DNA from: Barthelona sp. PCE | Lineage: Eukaryota > Metamonada: BaSk clade | Assembly: GCA_040285745.1 (NCBI GenBank) | Contig: JAUFOR010000005.1 | Span: 620,001-684,000 of the forward strand | DNA: 64,000 bases | Reading direction: 5' to 3' | Notes under the pieces: model-generated | Told to the model about the DNA's origin: nothing | What the model saw: only the letters and a program-made list of their open reading frames with translations | Database searches by the model: none | Shown here: positions 50,701-62,700 of the stretch, one piece after another | How positions within the stretch are numbered: the stretch's first letter is position 1 | Layout of the letters: every line of letters begins with the position of its first letter | Position numbers and translations under genes: made by a program

Positions 50701-53700
50701 CTTCTTATATCCATATCCCTCACCGAAGCCAAACACGTGACCGAAGCGAAGCGCGGACGGCATGCTGTAATCAGCAAGCATATCCTTAAAGAACGTCTTT
50801 GCAGCGCTACTGTCGAGTGCCTTGATATACTTGACATATTCTAGATATGACGCACTTGCCGTTTTAATGGGAGCAACAACCTGCTCACTCTTGAGAGTGT
50901 TGAGGATGTGCAAGAAATCATCAAATAGAACTGCTGTTCCCCAAGCATCAAGCAAGATATGGTGATGAGAGAAAAGCAAAACGACGCATTCAGGTGAAGC
51001 AAGCCAGTATACACGAACTGGGGGAGCGTTGAAGAGATCGAAACCACGGATGGCGTCAGCTTCAACTATGTTTTGAACATCATCATCTGAATATGCGCGC
51101 ATTTCCTCATGTATCCAGACAACATTGGCTTCTTCAGGCTTGATAGTGATCATATTAACACTGAAATCTGTTGTTCTGGCAAGATAGGAGCGTAGGATCG
51201 GATGACGTTCAACCAGTAAGTCGAAAGCCTGGTGCACCAGAGACTCCGGAGTATTGACGTCCAGCTTGAACAGCGGCTGCTCAACATAATAGTCTGAAAG
51301 ATCGGAGTCCTGGGCTGTCAATGAAGCAAAGTACATACCCATCTGCATGGTACTCAGCGCTGAGACAGACTCAAGTTTTGACACTAGATGCATGTTCGAT
51401 GCAATGAACTCAGAAGTTACAAGACCGTCAAAATCTGATGGTGTGTAGAAATGAACAATATCAATTGATGTAACAAGCAAAGACACGTATAATTTAAACT
51501 TTGTGATCAAATCGGATACAAACTGGTTGCTGTATGAGTCAGAGGATGCCAGAGACGCAGATAATATTCCGTCACTCAGTGAAGCGTTAAAATCAATGGC
51601 AAACTCCATGAAATTACGATCATCGACATACGCACCTAAACTGTAATCGCACATATCACACAACCCAGTGTTTGAAACTGATGAATTGAATTGACCCAGG
51701 TAGTTAAACGATACAACTGCGGGTTGATCTTTAACATAAATACCATCACCAGCGTTGCGGCGCATATCTTTAATGGCTCGAAGAGCATCAAGCGGCTGAT
51801 CAACCGATATCACACTTGATTCCTGAGGATCCAGCGTGAATTGGTGTGTAAACCAACCAACTGTGTTGGACACGTCAGCTGCGGAGGTGAGTCGGTCAAA
51901 CCGACCGTGAGACTCAATGTTCATTGCTGTTGAGTGCTTCATATCAACCAGAGCCAGTGTGAGAGCCCCAAGAAGTATCTCTTCCACATTGATTCGGTCT
52001 GTTTCGTTGGCAACATCAACGATGCGTTTTGAAATGGACTCATCCAGCTCGAATTCCTCACGTCTGGCGTCAGCATATGAACAATCGGTGTACTGTGCCG
52101 TACGCTCACCGATCTCCTCGTTGACAACAGCCATGTATTCGTTAAAGGCGGAATCGTAGTCGATGGGGGCGGCTGGATCCTCAAGGTGATACTTGAGTGA
52201 GTCAGCAACAATCCTCCAACTAACACCATCAATGACCAAGTGATGCGCAACAATCAATAACAAAGATGCACCAGGGGTCGTCAGGTGTGTTGCACAAACG
52301 TTGCACTTGTCGATAGCAATCTTCTGATGCATTTGTTCTCCCAGACGTGTTACCTCAGTACTTATATCACAACCAGCGTTCAGATCAATGTGATCGACCG
52401 TGGATGGTGACATGGGAAGTGCAAAACACTTGCTGTCAACAAAAACAGAGCGCAACAACGGCTGTGATAGAATAACCTTCTCAAACGCAGCCTTAATTTT
52501 TTCGGTTGAATATCCGTCCACGTTAAGGACAACACCCAGGTTGTAGTGGTTAATATTGTCGTGAGTTCGTGAAAGGTACTGCTTCATGATATTCGACATA
52601 ACAATTTCGCCAGTAAAGATCTTCTTCTCAGTTTTCACCTCCAAGCGAGCGTGGTCAGCCAGCTGCTCGATGGTTGGATATTTGAAGATATCGCGCACCG
52701 ATATAGTGATGCCTTGACGTCGACAACCAGAGACGATCTGAATGCAGAGGATCGAGTCACCACCAATTCTGAAGAAATTATCAGTGATACCGAACGCGGT
52801 CTCGCCTACCTGAAGGACACGAGCCCAGACGCCGTGAAGCGCCCTTTGAACATCGGTCTTCGGCGCAACGAAATCGCTGTTGACAAGAACAGGTACGTTC
52901 TCGCTCGCAACAAGAGCTTTGCGGTCAACCTTTCCGTTATGCGTAAGTGGGAACTCCAAAACGCAAACATATCCAGTGGGAATCATGTAGTGCGGCAGTT
53001 TCTTTGTGACTGAATTGTTGAGGTCTCTTACATACAGCTCCATATCGGGTGTGACAGTGAGATACGCAATGAGACTGTCATTATTCAGCAGAACAACAGC
53101 AGTATCGACTTCGGGTTCGTTCATGAGCACTGCTTCAATCTCGCCAAGTTCAACACGGTAACCACGGATCTTGACTTGGTTATCCATACGACCAGAGAGC
53201 ACACAATTACCATCACTGCGCCAGCGACCACCGTCACCTGTACGATACACTCTGTGACCGTCAACGGTAACAAAACGCTTAGCTGTAAGATCAGGCTGGT
53301 TGACATATTCTAGAGCAACACCGCTGCCGCCAATGAATATCTCACCCTGTACGCCGACTGGGCACCTCTGCATATTTTGGTTGAGAATAAGTACAGACTG
53401 GTTTGCAAACGGCACACCAATGGGAACACCAGATGAAGTTGGATTCTCAATTACACCCTTGAAGAACGTTGTGTCAATGGTGGCCTCAGTGAGACCGTAT
53501 GAGTTGATCATGACACCGTTGGGAATTAACCAATTGAATGTAACAAACTCGCGCTCTGACCAGAAATCAGAACCACATGCGAGCAGCTTGAATGATGGAA
53601 GACGCGTGTCAGTCTCATGGCAGTATTCATAAAGAACACGCATAACGGCTGGAACAAATTCCGCAACGTTGATGGAATTCTCAATGATGTACGCTGCGAG

Positions 53701-56700
53701 CTGATCAGGCATAAGCAGCACATCTCGATCGAGGATGTACATCGTACCACCAGTCGTTAATGCACGGCAGAAATCACCAGTACACACGTCGAATGAGAAA
53801 GAGGCCATCTGAAGGTGGCGCATATGGGGCTCCAACTCATAAGCGGTCTTCCATGCAAGAGCGGCGTTCACAACAGCATTGTGTGAGATGGAGACGCCCT
53901 TTGGTAGCCCGGTGGATCCAGAAGTGAAAATAACATAAGCAGGAGAATCGTGTGTGACATGTGACAGAGTGGGAAGTTCAACAGGGCTGGAAGCAAGGAT
54001 ATCCTCGACAACCAAGCACTTACATTCCTTGAAACGCCCCACCTGAGATCTTGAACAGACAACAACTCGGATTCCACCAAGCTTAAGCATGTGGTCAACA
54101 CGGTTTTGAGGTAACTTAATATCAATTGGGCAGTAGGCACGACCTCCAGCGAGGACACCAAATGCACCTATGGGGGCAGCAACACCGCGCTCAACAGCAA
54201 CGCCTACGAATGTTCCTGGATCTGTTGAAGCAATAGCACATGCCACCTTTGAGATAGCAATTTCAAACTCTGCGTATGTGTAAGTCTCCTCCTTGTACAC
54301 AAAGGCAGTGACATCGGGATGCGTTCTGCATGTATCTAACACAAGTTCGTGGAACAGTTTATCATGCTTCACACTATCGTGCTCACCCTCAATTGTCTCC
54401 AGTAACTCAGTCTCGCTTCTTCCCAGCGGTAGCTGGATAATGGGTGTGGCAACGCTATCAATAACAGAACGAATGATTGCCTCGAACGAATCGCAAAGAC
54501 GAACAATGGTTGACTCGTCGAAGAGCTCAGTGCAATATTCAAACTGAATCCAAAGGCTGTCTGTATCAGAATCAGCCTTACCCACCAATGCAAGATCGAA
54601 CTTGGCTTTATCGAAGCTGAAATCTGATGAGTCAACATCTAAGCTGACAAAATCGAGTTCAGCATCATCAATAATCATAAAGTCGAACATGGTCTGGAAA
54701 ATTGGATTCTGATTCAGTCTACGTGGTACGTCAAGCTCATCAAGAAGTTTCTCAAATGGAACGTCCTGGTTATCATACGCCTCAAGAAGGTTGAGACGAG
54801 TGGCGTGCAGTACGTCAAGTACCGTCATAGAACTGTCGAAGTCAGCCCTAATCGGTAATGAGTTGACGAATAGACCGATAAGCGACTCTATAGCTTCGAA
54901 GTGGCGATTTGCAATGGAAACACCAACAACCACAGAATCGGAACAGCTGTAACGATAAAGTAACAACTGGTATACGGTGAGTACGAGCATGAACATTGTG
55001 CAGCCCTGTGTCTTTGTAACCGATTCGAGACCGGCAACTACGTTAGGGATCTCAAAGTTATAGAACTTACCGTCATACATGAGTGTTTCGGGACGAGACC
55101 TATCATAAGGCAAGACGAGTGAGAGGTCTTGAACACCGCTGAGACGTTCACGCCAAAATGCAACCTGTTTGTCCATGACTGACTTGAGGTAATCCTTTTG
55201 CCACAGAGCGAAGTCGCAATACTGCGCTTCAATCACGGGCAGTTCGGGGGTCTCACTTCGAACAGCTGCATTGTACATAGTCTGGAGCTCCTTCGTCATG
55301 AGACTCATGGACCAACCATCAGTACAGATATGGTGTGCGTTGAGCAAGAGCATATGCTCATCTTTACCCATGCGCTGAATAAGAGTAACTCTGAATACAG
55401 GACCGGTCTCCAGATCAAACACCGTCATGACTTCATCGTTGGCCTTCTCGATAATGTCGTCCGTCGTCATAAGATAGTTGAACGGCGCAAAGACCTCACC
55501 GGTCGGGATGCGCTGAACAATAGCACCGTTAATGTCTTCATGGTATGTGGTAACCAGTATGCGGTGGCGTGTTACCAAACCGTTCAGAGCACAGCGAAGT
55601 GCTTCGATGTTGATGGATCCGTTGATATTGAAAAGAATGGGTACGTTGTACATAGCACTTGAACCCTCCAATTGATCGATGAAGTAAAGTCTTTGCTGAG
55701 CAAAAGAGAGCGGTACCTCAACGTAGTCAACGCTCATATCCAAATTAACAGTCTTCTTCAAAGGTTTGAATGAAACTGTTTGCTCCTGTGCCAGACGCTC
55801 ACTGATCATCTTACATAAGGAAACAATCGTGAGTGAGCCGAAAAGTTGATGAAGTGGAATTTGAATATTGAAAATCGACTTGATCCTTGACGCTAACTGT
55901 GTTGCCAACAGTGAGTGACCACCAACATCGAAGAAATTGTCAACAGTGGACACACTGGGAAGACTCAATAACTCCTTCCATGTATCGACCATCTGAGCTT
56001 CCAGCGCAGACTTGGGAGCAACAATTTCCATCGATGAGACTTGCATAGATGGTGCTGGGAGTGCCTTTCGATCGACCTTATCGTTGGGAGTTCTGGGGAT
56101 GCGATCCAGCAGAACAATAGCTGATGGAACGCAATACTTTGGAAGCTCTTCGCTACATACATCACGAGCGAGCTTCTTACGTGCGATTGCAACATCACCG
56201 TCGATGATACCATCACTAGGGACAATATACCCAACAAGCTTAAGATCGCCGTCATCCTTACGAGCAACGACAACGCATGACTCAGTGAAATCCAAACCGC
56301 TGAGAACATTCTCGATTTCACCCAATTCAATACGGTGACCACGAATCTTGACCTGGAAGTCTAGTCTTCCGATGAATTCAAGCTGTGAGTCAAAGCGGAA
56401 ACGACCCAGATCGCCTGTTCGATACATACGACTTCCAAAGCGTTCAGGAAGACCAAGCTCCTCAGCGAAAGGATCGTGCACGAACTTATCATCTGTGAGA
56501 TCAGGGCGCAGATAGTATCCGCGACCAACACCAATACCACCAATGTGCAACTCACCAGCAACACCTAGAGGGACGATGCGATTGAGCTTATCGAGTGCAT
56601 ACACTGTGCAGTTATGCATCGCCTGACCGATCGGCGGAGCCGCGTAGTCAAGATCCAGTGTGCACTCGTAGACAGCCGTATCGATTGATGTCTCGGTGGG

Positions 56701-59700
56701 ACCGTAAATGTTCCACAATGAGACATGAGGGAACATACGCATGAAGCGACGGTCAGCAGTGATGGGCAGCGCCTCACCTTCGTTAAACACATACCTTAAA
56801 TGAGGGAATGTGTTACCGTCAGTGTAGTCGAGCCACACCGAAAGCAAAGAACCAACGAGACCGCAAATCGTGATACTATTATTTGCCAAGAACTTTGTGA
56901 TCTCAGTAACATCATTGTGCTTACCAGGTGGCATGAGCCACAACTGAGCACCGTGGACAGCAGTAGCAAAGACCTCCCAGACCGAAACATCGAAAGAGAA
57001 GGGGGACTTTTGCACGACACGATCAGATCCATCGTCCTTAAAGAACTGTGCCATCCACAGCAGACGGTTAACCGTTCCTCGGTGGATGATACAGATACCC
57101 TTCGGCTTTCCGGTTGAACCTGATGTGTACATTACGTATATCAAGCTGTTGGGACCTGTTAGATTAACGGGGTTCTCTGTTGGGTACTTTGCAAAATCAA
57201 CACTGTTATAATCGAGTAGCTGTCCATCAAACGTAAATGATGTGAAACGACTCAGAAGTGAAGTCTCTGAAATAATAACTGAGAGTCCGCTGTGCTCGAT
57301 ATAGTACTGGATACGGTCATCAGGATAAGTGGGATCAAGGGGTAGATACGCCGCTCCGGCCTTAATAATACCCCAAAGACAAATGATGAGCATTATAGAA
57401 CGATCGACAGCTAAGCCAATGATACTCTCCGGACCAGCACCTTGATCACGTAAGAAATGCGCAACCCTGTTTGCAGCGGCATTGAGCTCGCCGTATGTCA
57501 TACTTGTACCATCGTACGATACAACGGCAACACGGTCAGGATGCATGCTAACACGATCCTCAATGAGCTCGTGAACACATTTATGATCGGGTATGTACTT
57601 CCTACATCCGTTGAGACCGTGAAGGATGTGCTGTCTTTGCTGAGGGTGGATAATCTCAACATCAAGCACGGTTTGAGCTGTGTTGGAGAGCATATTGTCA
57701 AGTAAGAAGTGGAAGTTCTCTGACATACGTTCAATGGTACCCTTCTCAAAGAGTTCAGTCGAATACTCCCACTCAAAAGTGACAGTACGAGCGCTCCTAT
57801 CCTCATGGGCGATTAGAGAAAGATCAAACTTGGCGAGTGGTACTTCAGGCATAAAGTCTTCCACTGTACATCCATTAATATCAAACACCTCTTCATCACT
57901 GGAGACGAGATTGAACATTGTCTGGAACACAGGGTTAAGGTTAGCCTGACGGGCAACACTAAGATGATCCACTAGCTTCTCAAACGGAATATCTTGATGC
58001 TCATATGCGGAAATGCACTTCTTGTATACATACTTCACGAATGAATCAATGGATGCACTTTCGTCAAAGTCAAGAGCAATAACAATAGTGTTAACGAAGA
58101 AACCAACGAGGTTTTCCACGTCAGAACTATGTCTGTTAGCAATAGGTGTTCCGATATTGACATACTCTTGGTTTGTGTAACGGTGCAAAAGAATACCGAA
58201 AACTGAAAGAAGCAAGTGGTACACTGTACATCCAAGCGTTTTGGTCAACTCAATACATTTTTCATATACGGCTGTATCTACAGTTGTGTGGAACGTGTGT
58301 CCCGTATATGTGAGCTGAAGTGGACGTGGGTTGTCGAACGGAAGCTGTAAAGGAGTATCCTTGCCTCGCAGTTCTCCACGCCAAAAGGCAAGTTGACGGT
58401 CAAGCTCAGCACCTGTCAGGAATTCTCTTTGCCATACAGCGTAGTCAAAATACGTAACTGGCAACTGTGGAAGTGACGCCGTCTTGTGTGCAAGGGCAGC
58501 GTTGTACAATGATGATAGATCTCGAAGAAGAATGTCCATAGACCAACCATCTGAGCAGATGTGGTGCATACAGAGCGCAAGTACATGGCTCTTGCGACCA
58601 GTGTCTGTCAGTGGGATCAGAGCAACGCCAACCACAGGACCATTGACAATATCAAAGTCTTGTTGGAAATACTCTGAAACAATATCTCTTGCCTCGTCTG
58701 AAGTGCGTGCATCATATAAAGTGAGAGGGAATGCAGCTACACCACCCAGTACCTGAACGGGTTGACTGCCACGTGACTCTGTTCTGATACGCAGCACTTC
58801 GTGTCTCTCGTACAAAAGATCCAGCGCCTCACGCATAGCCTTGATATTGAGCTCGCCGTCAACACGGTATATAGATCCCATGTTGTAGAGAGCCGAAGTG
58901 TCAAGCAACTGACCCAGAATCCATGAACGAAGTTGTGCAAATGAAAGAGGCGCCTCAATTCGCTCCTTATGAGAGATGTTTCGAGTTGATTTGTGTTGCT
59001 TATTTGCAGCACCAACATATTCAGCCAGTGCTACGACGGAGGGTTTATCGAAGAATGAAGAAAGCGACACCTCAACAGAGAAGACCTTCCTAATACGTGC
59101 AACGACCTGTACGGCCAAGAGAGAGTGTCCTCCAAGCGAGAAGAATGACTCAACACACGAAAGCTTCTCCAATTTGAGTAGTTCGCAGAAAATATCATGA
59201 ATCTCTTCCTCTGTCTGGTTTGTAGGCTCAACAATGTCATTCTGAGACACGAATAAATTAGATGATGTTGGTTCGGGGAGACGCTTCCTGTCAATCTTAA
59301 TTGTTACTGTTTGTGGGAACTTCTCCATGACAGTAAGGTAAGTAGGAATCATGAACTTTGGAAGTGCCTTAATGCAGTGAGCGTATAAAGAAGGCAAGAA
59401 ATCCGAGTCTGGTTTCTTGAGTGTTACATAGAGAGCTAATCTCTTCTCGCCTGACTTGATAACAACTGTTGTGATTGCACCCGAAACATTGGGGTGTGTC
59501 ATAACAACGTTGTCAATTGCTGTGGGCTCGATACGGAAACCACGGATCTTGACCTGATGGTCGCGTCTGCCAACAAACTCAATAAAACCGTTCGGCAATC
59601 GACGGACAAAATCTCCTGAGTTATAGACACGGTCGGTGAATGTAGCGGTGGGTTTCCAATCTATGAAGGATTTCTCGGTGAGATCTGGTCTGTTGACATA

Positions 59701-62700
59701 ACCAACACCTGTATGAGCGCCACCAATCATCAGCACACCAACAACACCCTGTGCGACAGGTTCGTATGTTGATGGGTTGACAACATACAATGAGCAGTTA
59801 GGCATATGCTGACCGATGGGAACCGAACGATCTGTAACGGTATGCTTCGTAATATTGTACCAACTTGAATAAACTGTTGCCTCCGTAGGACCGTACACGT
59901 TCATCAGAACCCGTGGAGCGTTGTCTGATTCTAACACAGCACAAACAGTTGCCTTTGACATTGCCTCACCACCAGTGGAAAGCGTGTCAAATGCCTTGAG
60001 AGCTGCAGGGTGCATTTTGGCAACGGCGTTAAAAAGCGCTGTGGTCATAAAACCCCACTTAGGACGAACGCGAATCAAAATATTAGCGTATTTCTTGAGA
60101 TCAAGTACCATTACCTTCGGTACCAGGTGAACAGTACATCCGTTTGCGAGACCGACGTGGATCTCAATCATGTGAGCGTCAAACGCTAGAGTACTAGCGC
60201 ATACAATACTATCACCCTCACCCAGTGAAACCAGATCGTCCATCTCCATTAGTGCGAGAAGGTTACGGTGGCGGATGACACATCCCTTAGGGACTCCTGT
60301 TGTACCAGATGTGTAGATGATGTACATGATATCATTGTGTTGAGCAAGGTCAAGTTCAGTTGCAGGAGCGGGAGAATAATGCTCTGAATCAGAAACTAGT
60401 TTATCAAGAGTAATGATATCGTACTCGCCCGCAAGAGCCTCGCGGGTGTCATCACGCATCGTCTCTACAATAACAAGAGAGACACCTGCATCACCAGCAA
60501 TGAACTGGGCACGATCAACGGGTATGTCAACAGGAATGGGAACATAGACTGCGCCCAGTCGAATAATGGCATATATGACAGCAGGAGCCATCAAAACGCG
60601 GTCACTCGAGAGCAAAACATATGATCCCCGTGTGACACCGCACTCGTCCCTGAGGTACGTCGACATACGGTCAACAGTTGAAAACAGTTGTCTGTAACTG
60701 AGCGTCTCGTTCGTTTCACAATCAACTACAGCAACAGCGTCTGGCTCTGAGAACACCATTGATCTGGCATGCACGGTAGCATAATCCAAATACGAAGTTG
60801 ATGGTTCTCTGTTCTTCTTGTTGAACTGCATGATTTCTGTCTCAATAACTGCGGGTGTAGCGCTTGATAAGTTCTCGAACTTAATGTCAGCCAGATTCTT
60901 CTCAATGAATTGTCTGGTTATATGCTCGTACACTGATGATATTATCTCAATTGTATCTTTTGAGAACATATCAACGTCGTAATCGATGGAAAACTCAAAT
61001 GAGCCATCAGTTTCAAGAACAGTCACACTGAGATCAAACTTTGCAGCCTTCTGCTCAGTTTCCAGTTCGGAAACGGGGATTCCATCAAACTCTGGCAATT
61101 TCTGACGCATGTTCAACATGTTAAAGGTAATTTGGAAAATGGGATTGGCGTTTGCCAGTCTTGGCATCTGCAGCTTCTCAACGATTTGTTCAAAAGGAAC
61201 GTCTTGGTTATCAAACGCACTCAATAGAGTTTCCTTTACGGTTGCGATGAATGCGTCCATATGGACAACGTCCTTCGTAACTCTGACAGGAAGAGTGTTA
61301 ATGAAGAATCCAATCAAGTCTTCAATTTCGGTTATGCGACGACCAGCGACAGGACATCCAATCACAACTTCATCACCGTCAGAGAAGTGGAGCAGCGTTG
61401 CTGAAAAAGCTGAAAAGAGAGCCATATATGTAGTGACACCCTTGTTGTGACAAAGAGACTTGACACCTTCAACAATGTCTGAACCAAATTCAAACGAGTG
61501 GGAGGCACCTACAAATCGGGACTTATCAGGGCGAGGGTGATCACTGAATACGGTGTGCAATGCAGATGATCCCTCCAGGTGCTTGAGCCAGAACTGAAGT
61601 TGGCTTTCAACAACGGAGCGGGATAGCGTAACGCGTTGATTAACAGAAAAATCAGTGTACTGGAATACAGGCTCTCTTACCTTACCGCCCGCGTAACGAA
61701 CCGCCAGTTCATCAAAGAAAAGGCCAACTGACCAACCATCACTGATGATATGGTGCATATTGACAACGATAGCAGTTTTTCCATCGTCGCAGTGTGCCAC
61801 CTTACAGTAGAACATGGGTCTATGGAATGAAAAGTTGTGTTCTGATGCTTCTTGAGCCCACTTTTGGGCGATAATCTTCGATTCAAGAGTTGACGTCTCA
61901 TAGACAAAACAATCTGAATCTACATCAACGATTTTCTGCGCTACAACACCCATGTCATCGACAAATACAGTTCTCAGTGAGTGCTGGTCGTGAGCAATGT
62001 CGTAAATTGCGTTTCTGATGCGGTCGATGTCCAGCATATCATCAACAATAAACTCGACGTGCATATTATACAGAGAAGATGCATCGATTAACTTACAGAC
62101 GAGCCACAGACGCTGCTGTGCGAATGAGAGCTCGTAAGAAGCCTTGTTGTGCTTCTCGAACGATGAAACTGAAGCACGATTCATTACAGAAGTCAGCGAA
62201 CTGATGGACTGACTGAGAGTCTCCGGTGTCGGGTTGACAAAAATGTGACTCACCTTGATCTTTTGATTGAGCTCCTGTGAAAGGCGGGCAATTACCTGTG
62301 TGGCCACAAGCGAGTGACCACCCAGATCGAAGAAACTATCGCGTATACCGACAGTGTCAACACCTAGTACCTCCTCAAAGACGCGACAGATAAGCTTCTC
62401 GATCTCTGTCGTTGGTTCAACATAATTCGACACAGAAACAGTCTGAGCAACAGAAGGCTTTGGCAAGGTCTTGCGGTTAACTTTACCTGATGTTGTCTTG
62501 TTAAAGTGTGATACAACAATATAGCGAGCAGGAACCATGGTGAGTGGCAGCTTCGTAAGCATAAACTGACGTATGTTCTGAACGTACTCGGTGTTATGCA
62601 GAACAACCAACTCATCTGATTCGGTCAAGTGAGAATACTCATGCTCGCGGGGAACAACATACGCACACAGATAGTTATCTCCCGACTTATCCTTAACAAC

